From Pseudorasbora parva (Eukaryota; Chordata; Actinopteri; Cypriniformes; Gobionidae), in assembly GCF_024679245.1 (NCBI RefSeq), contig NC_090178.1, forward strand, positions 5,830,202 through 5,894,201: a DNA stretch of 64,000 nt, in the 5' to 3' direction. The position numbers were made by a program, and so were the translations under genes. Below are positions 35,400 to 49,700 of this stretch, piece after piece (within the stretch, counting starts at the first letter, position 1; every line of letters starts with the position of its first letter). The notes below the pieces were generated by a model that saw only the letters and a list, made by a program, of their open reading frames with translations, was not told the DNA's origin and made no database searches.

Positions 35400-36551
35400 A
35401 GTAACATTTGTAGTGTGTGAGTAATGTAATGAAAAACTTCTCATCACTGGCATTAGCACAGTTAACTCATTGAGAACAGCACACAGTTCAAACAGCCCCC
35501 ACAGCCCAACCACAACTGCTAACTACACTTCAGCTTAATGCGAACTTCAAAAATCAACACAAAATATCAACTTTTAAATGTCAAAAATAACTGTCAAATA
35601 TAACAGGCTAACCCATTTACTAAAAAACACATTAAACAGCACTTCAGCACATTTCAACATTTACTCTCCTGATCCATCCCCATGCTGGGAACTGGAAATA
35701 CACTGCCTAGTTTCTGTCAGTGCAACAGAAATGATTTAGTCCCAACACAAAGGGTTTAGGTAACTGTTTGACATGATACAATTTAGTGCAAATGGCAATG
35801 AAGTAAAAATCTTAAGATTTGTGTTGTTTTAGCTTAGTGTATTTAAATAAACTGAGCAACAACTAGAATTTTCTTTTTAGTGTAGGAAGATTTGAGGGTG
35901 AGTAAAATCATGGGCTAATTTTCATTTTTGGGTTAACTATCCCTTTAAGGTTTGATTGCCTTCCATTGGCCATTGTGCTTATTCCTGTTGTGATGAGAAG
36001 GAGGCGGGAGAAAGAACCCGCTCCAATATTTAACATTTTGACTGCAGTACCCATTTCAACCAGTAGCTGTCATGTGAATATTACATACTGCACCTTTAAA
36101 ATGCAGAATCCTGAAAGTGGAACTGGGTTTGTTCCTGCAGTGCATTATATTACCTTATCTGTATGTTTCACCTGTACGAATGAGTGTCAGATTATTTTAC
36201 ACTCACTGTCTGGATTTTAGCCTTTATCCTCACTGTGTTTGAGATTAAAGGTGCTAGCATTTTTTTGATGGATTTGCTTGCAGAAATGTCCTTCTGCCTG
36301 ACAGATCTCAGTGAAGTAGGAGTTGTGAGGAATCACATCTGTGTCTGTGACAGAACTCGACTCAAACAGCAAATAAGAACGGGATGGAAGTTATTGTTTA
36401 GCCAGACATGCTAGATGACAGCGGAGATGGTGTAAAGCCGGAAACTGAATACACAAATACGTGAGAGCAACGTTTCTGGCTCTTCAACCTGTTTCCTTTG
36501 CTTATGAAATTTGTCAGACCACATTATCGCATGCACGTGTTATATTATTTA
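35400..36551. other. Repeat debris, no gene seen
   Basis: The block 35880-35944 (GGGTGAGTAAAATCATG...TTTTTGGGTTAACTATCCC, then TTAA 35945-35948) is a right-end fragment of the TTAA family at 27425. The block 36075-36096 (TTACATACTGCACC, TTTAA) resembles the right end of the 33846 family. Other parts are unassigned. Confidence 0.45.
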
Positions 36552-37120
36552 TATACAATACCGGTCAAAAGTTTGGAAACATTACTATTTTGAAGGTTTT
36601 ATAAAGAAGTCATTTTGCTCATCAAGCCTGCATTTATTTGATCAAAAATACAGTAAAATAAATAATATTGTGAAATATTATTACAATTTAAAACAATGTT
36701 TTTCTATTTGATTATACTGTTATCAAAGCTGAATTGTCAGCATCATTACTCACGTGTTCAGTGTCACACGATCCTTCAGAAATCATTCTAATATGAAGAT
36801 TATTATCAATGGTGGAAACAGATTTGCTGCGTAATATTTTTGTAGCCTGTGATGTTTTTTTCAGGATTCTTTGATGAATACAATTTTTAAAATAGAGACA
36901 ACATTTATTTAAAATATAAATATTTTGCAATATACAGGTACCGCAATATACACTACTGTTTAAGAGTTTGGGTCAGTATTTTCTTCTTTTTTAAAAATAA
37001 ATTTATACTTTTCTCAGCAAGGATGTTCAATTGATAAGTGATTTCTATTGTTAGAAAAGATTTCTATTTAAAAAATAAAAAACTTTAAATGTTAATAAAA
37101 GTTAGAAAAATATATATATA
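36552..37120. mobile_element. Two abutting mariner-type MITE copies in direct orientation
   Basis: The first starts with ACAATACCGGTCAAAAGTTT at about 36555, holds TTTGATCAAAAATACAGTAA and the CACACGATCCTTCAGAAATC block, and fades at about 36940. The second starts ACACTACTGTTTAAGAGTTT at about 36950. Both have the left end of a very common fish element with ACACTACCGTTCAAAAGTTT-like termini. The right ends are missing or degenerate. Confidence 0.65.
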
Positions 37121-37220
37121 CATATATAGTTTATTTACTTTGTATTTTTTTATAAACATTTTCTCAATTACAGTGGTTTAAAACAAAAGGTTTTAAACAG
37201 TAAACCTAATATTCATATTC

Positions 37221-37280
37221 AACAAAGTCTGCTATTAGTTGAATATGAATATTCATATTCAACTAATAGCAGACCTTGTT
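37221..37280. repeat. Near-perfect 60-bp palindrome without spacer
   Basis: The centre is GAATATGAAT|ATTCATATTC; arms run out through TCTGCTATTAGTT / AACTAATAGCAGA (37228-37273 perfect) and on to AACAAAG / CCTTGTT with one mismatched pair. It could extrude as a cruciform. It is close to, but not part of, any recognised terminal repeat. Confidence 0.9.
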
Positions 37281-37325
37281 GTAAAATATAGGCGATATAT
37301 GGATGTGTGTGTGTGTGTGTGAGCC

Positions 37326-37600
37326 TGTTTATGTGGTTTATGAGGACACAAATTTGTATAACTACATGGGTATTACACTGGTGTTACACAATAAATGTGT
37401 AGACATTTCAAATGTCCTCATAATTCAAATAGATTTAAAACATACTAAATTATGTTTTTTTTTTAGAAAGTAAAAACGCAGAATGTTTCCTGTGATGGGT
37501 AGGTTTAGGGGCAGGGGCAGTGTAGGGGGATAGAAAATACGGTTTGTACAGTATAAAAACCATTACGCCTATGGAGAGTCCCTGTAAACCACATAGACCA
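37326..37600. mobile_element. MITE with TATGTGGTTTA / TAAACCACATA ends
   Basis: The left TGTTTATGTGGTTTATGAGG and right CTGTAAACCACATAGA ends are inverse. The inside includes CTACATGGGTATTACACTGG, a recurrent fish repeat. Ends are approximate. Confidence 0.55.
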
Positions 37601-38424
37601 ACATGTGGGTTTGTGTGCGCGCGTGTGTGTGTATAAACAAGAAAATAAACAACAAAAGAGAATATGATTATAATACGAATATATTACGATTATTGATTCA
37701 AATTGTATTTTCCATTCTTTTCTAATGAACCACCCACTCTGCATTTTCACATTATTCTAAGTTTCTTCATCATTGTCATGTGTAAATAACTCAAGCCAGT
37801 CCCACTGACAGATGTGCAAATACGTCTATTCCTAGACCAGCAAGTGCTCATAAAGCACAGAGGTCAAGATGATCAGCCTTATTACACGGTAATGAAAGTT
37901 AATCTTCTGTTTACCTTTGTTTGTCAGTCACACGTTCTGTTACATGTGATGTCATGCTGTAAAATGATTGTGTTTTGTGTCATTACAGGTCATTTAGAGC
38001 AGCACATGACAGCTGAACCACCCACTTTCTTTCTTCCACTCCTTTTATGTGAAGTGCTTCATTTCCAGTTTCAGTTTTTCAGCTGTTAAAACCTGAAATT
38101 CTAGATGTGGCTGTGGCGAGGACACCTCTATTGACGCCCCTTTATGGGTGGAGGCCAACAGCAGAAAACAGGAACGTGTTGATAAGATTACTCCAAAGTT
38201 CACAGGCACACCTGAGGATGGCTAGATCGTTCTCCAGAGCGGTGAGAGATGGAACAGCGAGTGTAAAGCGGGGACGGACTCTGTCATTGTGTTGTGCAGC
38301 TCACAGTGATCGAATAATGACTTCATGTGATTTTCAATCAAGAAAATAATGAGAGGACTGCGTCTCTGACCACTGGATCTTAATTTGAACTTTCTCAGTT
38401 GGAGATATTCTCATATGTCTGGAT
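37601..38424 (+). other. Upstream flank of the receptor gene; promoter not resolved
   Basis: No TATA box at a convincing distance. A GC-richer stretch at 38100-38340 just before exon 1 may include the 5' UTR or the promoter, but nothing in it decides the start site. Confidence 0.3.
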
Positions 38425-38467
38425 ATGTGGCCTCTGAGAGCTGCTATGTTTTTGCTCTTTTGTTCTG
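38425..38467 (+). CDS. Receptor exon 1 (signal peptide)
   Basis: ATG at 38425 encodes MWPLRAAMFLLFCS plus one base, then the donor G|GTGAGT at 38468. It is short, hydrophobic and ends in phase 1, as in other class II receptors. Any 5' UTR upstream is unresolved. Confidence 0.8.
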
Positions 38468-41400
38468 GTGAGTCTTTTTTTTTTTTTTTTTTTTTTTGCT
38501 GTTTAAATAAGAAAATGTGTGGATCAAATATTTCTGTAAATAAAATAAATAGAAATACATTTTTAGAAATATTCCACTGGACACACAACTGTATTCTCCA
38601 TTTTATTTATTTGAATATATGCATTTTTATATTTCATTTTACAGGTTTTTTGTTTCCTTAATGATTAGCTGTTTTTTCCTTTTACATGTGTGACAGCAAG
38701 CACAAGTTTTGATTTTGCTTATTTTTAATTTGGCGGCTTAATATGAGGAATATTCTGCATGTGAGATGCATGTCTAAATTCTTCACTTTACACCACATAA
38801 GTAATGGTCTGTATTTTTATATTATTTTATATATTTTTTAACAGAATTTTCTTTGGACGTTATAATCAGAATTGCATAGCACAAACTTGCAACTCTGTGT
38901 TATAAACTGAAAAATATAATGTCAGTCTTTCCCTCAAAATGGGACTTTATAACTCGCAATTCTGAGAAAATAATATAAATATTATATGATAAAAACTCGC
39001 AATTTTCCGTGGCATAACAGGATTCCATAATTATTATATATAAAAATATTAAAATGCATTAATCAATCTATTCAAAAAGTTTTTCTTATAATCAAAAGTC
39101 ATTAATCATGTGGGGCGTAATGTTTAAGTTGTAGTATTTGAGTATCTTTCGGATTATATTTAAAGGAACTGTATGTAAGAAATGTATTTCAATGAATCAT
39201 AAAAGGGCCCTGATATGTCCCTAGACATTAAGAAATATATTTTTATCATTGACAACAGTAGTCCGGCCAGGATATTGTCATTATAAAGTTGTTGTTGCAG
39301 CCCTCAACTGATGTTGATGTGGACATGTTGTGTTTTGGCCTGAAGCTCCGCCCTCCACCTATCGACCAATCACAAAGTCAGTAGTGTTTGGGCATCCGGG
39401 TTGCCAGATCTGCTCTAGTTACCACAGCCTCAGCTACAAACGTTCCTGCTGATCCTGCAGCCAATCTGGCAACCTCGAGGCAGGGGGAGGGGAAGGGGAT
39501 ACACCGCTCTACAGTCATTTGAAAGTGATAATTTCAGCCACAATCTTACATACACTTCCTTTAAGTTTCTAATCAAATTACAGACCACCTGGCTCCATCC
39601 CAAGAAGTGACATGCTTTGTCTTTACATAGGCAACACTTTCTGCAAAAGCCATAGGGCCTGCTGTGTATGTTTGGAGCGATTTAGTTTAGTTTCTTCACC
39701 AAAACGTGAAGAGATTATTCATTTAGGCATCAACTAAGCACAAATCCATAGGTGGATCCTCATCTTGCTGTCAGATACTCATCAAACTCGGTCCGTAAAT
39801 TGCTGAAAGTAGGAAAGGAAAGTTTGTCCAGAGGAAAGTTGAGGGTGAAAGGCATTATGCTACGATTTATTGATTCATGTCCAAACAGCCTAAAGAACGG
39901 GTTTGTGGATGTAGCTCAAAAGGATGTTGTTTCCTCTCCTGTTGGCGTGTGTAGTGATTATGCTGTGTGTATGTGGGTGCTGGTGTTTGTTATGATGCGT
40001 GCTGTAACCATAGCAGCTATAAATGAAAAACCTATCCACTTTACTTTTAGACAAAAGACATTAAGTCTAGCACATCATCGCCTGGTTTTATTCTATCATC
40101 ACACCACAATGGAATGTGTTCGGAGTTTGGAGTCAAGACCTGTAAAAAACATCTGACTTTTATTTTTCCTGTCTCCTTTTTGTGTTGTAGGTTGTTGGTG
40201 CTGTAGTCTGACGAGGACTTATGTCAAGTCCAAGAATTTCTTCAGTGTTCTCCATTGGGATGCTGTTGACATTCCAGGTCAAACGGTTCTCTACAGTGTT
40301 CAGTACAAAATGTGAGTGACAGAGCCCGAGGAAAACCCGACTGGACCTTTTCTTTTGCTCTTGCTTTGTCATAACAGCACAAATGCCCAAAGCCAAATAC
40401 TATGTTCAGAAAGGAAATGATGCATTTTATGGAGATGGAAAACAGTATGGGATGGAATGAAAAAATATATTTGAATGTTTTTGCATTCTCTTACAATCAT
40501 AGATAACACTTTATTTGACATTGGCCTTGTTACATATGTTACATGGTAATAGCCATACATGAGGATTAACAGGAAATTATGCATAATTAACTATCCCTCA
40601 ACCACACCCTAATCCTACCCTAACTCTATAGAAAGTAAATGTTGTTCATTAATATTACTCTGTACTTAAATATGTAATTACACTTTAACAGTGACACCTT
40701 AAAATAAAGCCTAACCCAATCATATTGTTGGGTAATTATATTGTATAAAATTTGCGTGCGTCAGGGAGCTGCTGAATGCACTTTTGAATGTGTTACGAAC
40801 TTTTAAAGGTCTAGGGTCAGAACGTAACATTTAGATGTTAATATTGCGGTAATGGAGCGGGCAGCAGAAGAGACCAGACACAGAAGTTGATAAGGCCAAT
40901 TGATTTATTAATACTAAAAGCCGAAGCCACTAATCAGTGTGTATGCGCTGTAATACAATGCATTTAAGGAAATATAAAGAAGAAATATAATAAACTAATG
41001 GGGAAAAAGGAACGTGGTGGCGACAACTTAAAGAAAAGATTAAAACAAAAATAGTATGTAAACTAAATTCCCCAAAACCCTCTAACCTTCCTAACCAAAG
41101 GAAAATGTGAAAAGAAAAACCGTAATCGTCAGCGTATCCGACGCCATAACTAAACCTACACTAAATAAGAACAAAGAAATACAAAGAGGGCGCTCACCTC
41201 TTACCTGATGTGTTTAACATTTGATAACTGCGGGCAAGATGTACATCGCGCGACCTGCTTACCTGTTCTCTATTTCCCCAGAAAGTAGGCTACTAAATTA
41301 CTCTTAACTCTCAACATCTCACAGTACAGAATCAAGTGTGAAGTTAACCCAAGATAACAAAAGATTCACAATGACACTCCAACTGAAACACCTGACACAC

Positions 41401-44400
41401 ACACACTGCTTAATCAGGACACGCTGGAAGAATTTATCCACCAGGGCGGCACTTGATTGGCTGCAGAGACGGCACCTTGATGAAGAGTGACAGTCGCTTC
41501 CTCCAATCAGCAGAGACCTGAGAGCAAGACAGCACAACCAGAGAGAAGAAAGGCAGGCAAAAAAAAAAAAAAAAAACGAACATCCTATATACTCACATAT
41601 ACTCGTAACAGAATGTGTGCTTGTTTTTCACTCCAATTCGTGATCAGGGCTACTCTGTGTATAGGGGCTGACCACACAATATACAAGACAAGATATTTTA
41701 TCATTGACATTTAGGAACTGCGTACCACATCCTCCACCATCATCCTGCCAATCTCTCCCTACTACGGGATAGGGCTAAGTCAAATATTATGTACTTGGAT
41801 GTAACTGGCTACTGCTGCAAGCTTAACCTTGTCCCTTTAGGGCCTCCGTAGAATGCATTATTCATTTTTCATGCCTTTAAGAATTCGGATTTAGGCTTCG
41901 GGCACGTAGCATTTATACCTTCCTACATGTTTGTAGATGTAAAAATGTATTATTATATTAATGATTATATCATATTAATTTAATGATTAATATTTATATA
42001 TACACAAACACACAGCAATTGGGCATAACATTATGACATTTTATAACAGGTGAAGTGAATAAGACTGATTATCTCTTCATCACAGCACCTGCTAGTGAAC
42101 AGGCAGCAAGTGAACATTTTGTCCTCATAAGTGATTCATTAGAAGCACGTGTAAGGATTTGAGTAAGTTTGACAATTGTGATGGCTAGACGACTGGGTCA
42201 GAGCATCTCCAAAACTGCAGCTCTTGTGGGCTGTTCCCGGTCTGCAGTGGTCAGTATCTATCAAAAGTGCTCCAAGGAAGGAACATCGGAGAACCGGCCA
42301 CAGGGTCATGGGCGGCCAAGGCTCATTGATGCACTTGGGAAGTGAAGGCTGGCCCGTGTAAAACAGATGATCTACTGGAGCTCAAATGGCTCAAGAAGTT
42401 AATGCTGATTCTGATCGAAAGGTGTCAGAATACACAGAGCTTCCCAATTTGTTGTGTATGGGGCTGCGTAGCTGCAGACCAGTCAGGGTGCTCATGCTGA
42501 GCCCTGTCCACCACCGAAAGCACCAACAGTGGCACGTAAGCGTCAGAAGTGGACCACGGAGCAATGGAAGAAGGTGGCCTAGTCTGATGAATCATGTTTT
42601 CTTTTACTTCACATGGATGGCCAGGGGCGTGTGCGTTGCTTACCAGGGGAACACATGGCATCAGGATGCACTAAGGGAAGAAGGCAAACTGCCTACCTAA
42701 GCATTGTTTTAGACCATGTGCATACTTTCATGGAAACAGTATTCCCTGGTGGCTGTGGCTCTTCCAGCAGGATAATGCTCCTGCCACAAAGCAAAAATGG
42801 TTCAGGAATGGTTTAAGGAGCACAACAACGAGTTTGAGGTGTTGACTTGGCCTCCAAATTCCCCAGATCTCAATCTAATTGAGCATCTGTGGGATGTGCT
42901 GAAAAAACAATTCGAATCCATGGAGGCCCCAGCTCACAACTTACAGGACTTATTAAGTATCTATAATTGTACGAAAATAGTAAACACATTAGTACATTGC
43001 CTCCTATTTTCTTTCTTTTATTCCCTGTATTTCCGTTCTTCTAACACCTGTTTTGCATGAAGGCTTCTGTTCTTCTGACTCTGCCTTGAGCCTGTGTTAT
43101 GACATCATTTCCTGGAGTTTTAGAGTCACTAAATCACATGCTGTTCACAGTTGAAAAAAAACATCAAAAATATATATAACTGAAATAAAAGTTTAGTTGG
43201 CCATGAGTTTAATCCGTTCCTCTCAGCCCTTCTGTTTTCTGTGAAGAACAGCACAAAGTCTCAGGCTCATGACTTTGCTTTGGTGAAGGACACGCTGTGG
43301 TCACCCGGCTGTGAATCTCTTCTGCAGTTTGTGAACTTCAATTAGAAAAGGAGCGGGCAGAAGCTGCGTCTGCAAAATGTTTCTAGCCCTTTCTGGCCTT
43401 GGCACCGCATTTTTTGCACCAGTCACAGTTACGCTTTGCAGAGAAACTGATGGGGGAAAATAAATCTGATGGGAACGGAGGGAGCAGCAGTGCATGCTGG
43501 GAGGGTCAGTGAGGCTGACGGGATGAGAGACGAAAGCTTCAGAAGCTCCAGATAATCCCACGACTGTAATGTGGAGCCGCTGCTCTCCGGCACACTGCAG
43601 TCCAACCTCTTAACCTCCCATTCTTCCTCTCTCATCCGGCCATCACTTCATACACGACCAATAGGAGCTTTGAATACGTACTCTTTCCTGGCGTTTCATT
43701 TCTCAGTTTGCTCAAACTGTGCTATATGTTAATACGACAAAAAGAGATTTTACGCATTTGAAATGCGTATTTGCATTAAGAATGAGGATTTTAATTAGTG
43801 TCTATTAACTAAGGAATCTTGTTTTATGAAGGGATGTTCTGAAGATAACAATAAACACAGTATCAGATACTCATGATTACACATTACATGACACATGCAC
43901 ACAGTATACAGGGTGTGTAATGTGTAGAATAGTTAGAGTCTGGTTGGTCTGGTCAATTAAATCATTTTCTGTGTACACTAACTGTGTTAAATGGTTGCTG
44001 ATTCATTGACTTGCACATCTTTATTTAATGTCATCGCTGTAAAAGTTGACTGATGTCTGTTCTGTTGCAGTTATGGGACTTCGTATCATCCGGTGACATG
44101 GTGCCAGAACATCTCCACTCCGGTTTGTGACCTGACTGAGGAGATGCATCATGTGCTGACCGATGTGACCTTAAGATGTCATGCCAGAATCACAGTCAAC
44201 GGACAGTGTGTGGGTGACGTGAGGTTTGCGCCATTCCGGCACAGTAAGATAATCTAATCTAGACTTTCATTTTAATTATATTTGTGATCATCTGTGGTTC
44301 TCTGATGGATTTAATGCATGACTCTTTTTGACCCAACAGTAAAACTGCTTATCTGTTTATCAAAATCATCATAACATGAAAAATTGCTTGATTTGCCTGA

Positions 44401-46667
44401 TGGTCTCTCTAAATTTATACAATAGGCGCATCCCAGTTCACATACTTATGCACTATTCTATGATGTTTTAAAGTATAAATAGTGTGTTCACATTGAAAAT
44501 TTCAAAAAGAAAGAGTGTACTTTAAATACTCGGATGATGAACTACATTAACGGAAAAAACAATTGGATTGTTGGACACTTCATGCACTCAACTGTCAGGG
44601 GCAGGGGCATCAGACTCTAAAGCCGGGTGCACTGTGCGATTTTGGCCACAATTTGGCCGTCTGAGACAAATTTAGCCAATCCTAAAAGATTCCTCTGATC
44701 CTAGGCTAAAATCTGATGTCTTTGGTCGTTAGTTTGACATGTTCACCGGCAGCCGATTAATGAGCGCTGCGATCAAATTTTACCTCAGACAAAATTCTGG
44801 AAGTATCAGAAGATTTGGCACACAATCCTGCAGTGTGACTTCTCCTACGACGACAGTCAAATATCTCGGTTTTTCAAGACAAACTATGACCAAAACGAGA
44901 GCTAGAGATTTCTTTGTAGCCAGCATTTCAGTCCCGCGTGTAATGCAGCTCACTGTCACCGAACGCGTCATTCATTGATGATATAAAACTCCGGACGAGT
45001 TTTCTTGCACGTGTCAGTTTTTAGCGCGCCTACACTTGTCTGTGTCCATTGCATATCACGCCGTTTTGCTTCTTTTTCCGGTTAAAAATGTCTTGGGCTG
45101 TTTCGCCAGTGTACAGTGTAAAGGCAAATATCAGATACGGGTCGCTTTTAAAACATTTCTTAACTTTTTTTGATGAGTTAAAACAATGTAAAAACATGTT
45201 GTCATAACTTATTGAATATAGAATTGTTTACAATGTAGTCACCAAATGGGAATTGTGCATCAAGACCTGCAGTGTAAATGCAGCCTTATGTTGAATGACA
45301 AAATTATACACGGATGAGTAGTGCATAAGTGCATAGTTTGTTATTTGGAACGCAACTAATACCTCTCTCTAACATTTCTCTTTTTCTTGCACGCGTCAGT
45401 TTTTAGTGCGCCTTCACTATCGTGCAGTTTGACATTAATGCCATTGCCAACTGAGATCTTACAGTGTGACATGGCTTACAGTCTGACAAGGGACATTCGC
45501 AAAGGATTTTGAAAAATCGCACAGTGTGCAGGACCCATTAGGGCCCATTTCCCCTGCATGGTTCAAGTGATCCAATTCCGATTTTTTTCCTCTCATGTGG
45601 CACAGATCGGATATGACATGAACGTGTAAGCAGGGAAAAAAACGCATGAATTCCGATATGCTCAGATCGATATGAATCGGATACGTGCATTTGCGTCTGC
45701 CGTGTAAACTCAGGTGGACACGAACTGCGATCAAGGGCTCCCTCTTTTTCTCCGCCTTACAAGAGAAATGTTTTGCTGACCTTTAAAGATGTGTGGAAAA
45801 GTGCTGAAAGTAAAACATTGAATAATCATTTTGTCTGTGTCCATTGCATATCACGCCGTTTTACTTCTTTTTCCGGTTAAAAATGTCTTGGGCTGTTACG
45901 CCAGTGTACAGTGTAAAGGCAAATATCAGATACGAGTCGCTTTTAAAAGATTTTTAAAAAAATTAAAAAATTGGATCTACACTGTAAAAAAAGGCAAATT
46001 TTGAACTTTTGCAGTACAATCAACAGTTATTTCCAAATTATGTTAAACTGACATTAAAAAATGAGTTACATCTTGTATAACTAATAAAAACTTTTTTGAT
46101 GAGTTAAAACAATGTAAAAACACATCTTGTCATAACTTATTGAACATAGAATTTTTTACAGTGTAGTCACCAAATGGGAATTGTGCATCAAGACCTGCAG
46201 TGTAAATGCAGCCTTATGTTGAATGACAAAATAATCCTATAAAATTCATGCACTACACAGATGAGTAGTGCATAAGTGTATAGTTTGTTATTTGGAACGC
46301 AACTAATATCTCTCTCTAACTGTTCTCTTTTTCTCGTTTTAGCCACATTGGCAGCACCACTGCTGTCAGTAGCATCAAACAAAACTCATCTGAATGTGAC
46401 GGTTTCCCCACCGATGATCCCTTGGAATCGCTCCATTGAGAATATCAAGGCCTGGCTAGGCGTTAAGTACAGAGTTCATCTGACACATCCCAAGTCAGTG
46501 GCTGGAAAGGTTATTATCCGGGATTCTTCTTCAGTCATATGCGTCCAGTTCAGTTGGACTTTATATTGTTATTGCTGTCTTACAGCAAACATTTTAAAAT
46601 GTGTTCTCAGTTCAAAATGTATTAAAGCATAGTTTTATATAATATGTGTGTGCGTGTGTTTTTGCAC

Positions 46668-46744
<77 letters not shown>

Positions 46745-49700
46745 TGACCAGCCATTTTATTAGGTGCACCTTGCTAGTACTAGGTTGGAGCTCAGAACAG
46801 CACGTATGGCACCAACAAGCATCCAAAATTCACTTAAATCACCTTTCTGCCCCCTTCTGATGCTCAGTTTGAACTTCACCAGATTGTCTTGACCATGTCT
46901 ACATGCATAAATGCATTGAGTTGCTCCCATATACAGATTTAGGCTGTTCAACCCATGTGATTAATGGGTTGAACAGGTGTACCTAATAAAGTGGCCACTG
47001 AGTGTATATGTAATAGGCTACTACGTTGTAAAAACCTTTTAACTTTATTAATCCTGAACTCATTATGTTTTATTGAAAATGTGTAATGAAATGTGACCTG
47101 GATATATTTTCATCAGATTCACTATATGAAGATGTTCGGCTACATTTATTGTCCCTTCACGTTCAAATAAACACATTAAATGTGTCTTGTTTTTGAAGGT
47201 ATTTACGGGCACGTCTCGCTCAGTGTTTATATGGATTGTGGAAACAGACGTGCAGTACTGTGGAGATGTGGCATATACTCTCGCACATCCCCTCTGGGCC
47301 AATCACAGTGAAAGCTCCCCCTTTTGTGTGAATGTCTCAGGTAATTGAACAGTTTGTGCTTCGATTGATGTGTAGAAAACTGCCTTGACTGAATCTGATC
47401 ACCCTTTATTTAGGAAAGCAATGTTTTCAGTGTTTTAATATTTCCTCTCTTTACTTTAAAGGGGTCTAATAATGCTATTTTACACGTTCAACTTTCTATA
47501 GTGTGTAATGCCGCTGTTTGTGCATTAAAAAGCTCTGTAAAGTTACAAAGCAGAGAGTCCCTCCAGAGGGAGTTCTTCTCCATATCAGTGTTTCTGAACT
47601 CCTTGAAGCGCCTCCGTTGTAGTCTTGAGTTTTCTTCTGGGAACGAACACACAGAACTTGGCCAGTGGTTTTCCAAAGTTACTAGCCACTCAACATTTAC
47701 ACTGGCCATAATTTTGACACCGATACCATGGTGGACAACACAATGTTAATGTATTAACATTAAATATTAAAGGGGTGGTTGCATGCGACTTCCCTTTTTT
47801 AACTTTAGTTAGTGTGTAATGTTGCTGCTTGAGCATAAACAGCATCTGCAAAGTTACAGCGCTGAAAGTTCACTGCAAACAGAGATATTGTCTTTTAAAG
47901 TTATGGCGGTTTATTGCCTACAAAAACGTCCGGTTTGGACTACAACGAGCTTCTTCCTGGTTTGGTGCAAGGTTATTATAGTTTTGCTTTTTGAAATTAG
48001 TTTTTATTTTATTATCGTTTTCAATTTTGCTACAAATTTCAGTTTAGTTTTAGTTAGTTTTACAAATGGTTTTGCTAGTTTTAGTTTAGTTTTTATTTTG
48101 CAAATACCTTTCTATTTAGTTTTTATTTATTTAGTTTCAGTTTTAGTTTTAGTAATTATAGTTTAGCAGAGTTACCATAATGAAGTGTAGAGACCAAATC
48201 AAGGTTTTTAATTTCAGCAAAGTTTAATGTTTGCACAGATTAGAGTTTAATCTTACTAAACATCCTTAAGTGAAATAACTTGATAAACGAGCATTATTGT
48301 TTAAACCCAGGAAGGTCTTACAAAACATGCATAAAGTTGGGTCTTCACCTTTGAGCAAAAAAGCTTGAGTCAAACTATGACCTATACAAACAACGATCTG
48401 GAGATTAAAAATGAAATAAATTATATTTTGATATTAAAAAATTATATTTGATATTTTTGACATAGGCTAAAACTCAGAGGATCTATCTTAAAGAACCAAA
48501 TAAATGCAATGTAAAATATAAAAGTCAAAATTATAAATTCCAGACAAACTCATTCATAACAAAGATGAAATATTGTTAAACAATTAAAAGCTTATTTTAA
48601 TTTCTTCAGTAGTACAATGTAGGCTAGCAGTGTAAGACCACAGCTAAAGTCATCTGTTGTGTGTGTGCGTACGTGCGTGCGTGTGTGCGTGCGTGCGTGC
48701 GTGCGTGCTTGTGTTTGTGTTTGTTGTGCTATAATTGTAAAGGGGACCAATGTCCTCACTTATCTAGTAAAATATTATGATAACTGACTAGTTAAAAAGG
48801 CTTATAAATCGGCCAAAACATGTTTTTATTTAAATCTATTGTTTTGCACCTATTGTTATGTAATCATATTCTAGAAAACCCATAAACAAAATTATGAGGC
48901 TTTAAATAACCATAAAGGGACCCCTTTAAATTCAACCCTAACAAAACATGTATTTTTATTAGTTTTTTTTATTTATATATTAATTAATTTAAAAAAAAAT
49001 TTAAATTAAATTTATTAAATTATTTATCATTATTAAAAAAAATGTTATGTTTTTTTAATATTTTATGATCCATAAAATACATATCAATTGATACATGCAT
49101 GTGCTCTATTTACAATTATCTGTGAAATGATCATTATTTACAATTACAGTTGTCTGTAGATTTTGGAAGTGGCATCAGACTAAACTCAGCAAATGTTCTC
49201 TGTTTATACTCATCTGCAGTCTCTGTGTCTTTCAGACCCTGACTCCCGGTTTTATATAATACTGTGGCCCGGTCTGCTGGCTCTGCTGCTGCTGATCGTC
49301 CTACCCATTACGCTTTGCCAGCTGTTCGTAAAGAGAAAGCGTTCCTTACCGAAAGTGCTGGTAAGCGATTGTGTCATATTCGCTCTGGGAATTTCCAGGT
49401 GAACATTCTTGGAATCAGCTCCTTCCCGTCTTACTGGCAGTGAAAAGGCCTGTTTGACAAGAGCGTTGCATTTCTCTTAAGCCTCGTGAAGGAATGTGTC
49501 TGATCTGCGCATTGCTCTCGGCAGCACAAAATGACTTTATCACGTCGATTACGGTTAGCACAAAACATCTGCTGCCAGATCAGCAGTCACAGTTTTCCTT
49601 AGAGCTCTTCAGTGCTTTCATGGATTATTTACCCTGTTTGGGAATTTGAGATGATATTTTAAAAAGTCTTATCTATTTTGTAATATGAAAAGCATAAATC

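Noticed and set aside
39752..40156. 134-codon + strand open frame just before receptor exon 2
   Set aside because: It lies in intron 1, has no known motif and does not join to the flanking exons in a way the family would allow.
47819..48166. 115-codon hydrophobic + strand frame that looks like a membrane protein
   Set aside because: It begins in a TTAA-type element and then runs through a TTTAGTTTTA-rich tract; the hydrophobicity is from T-rich codons.
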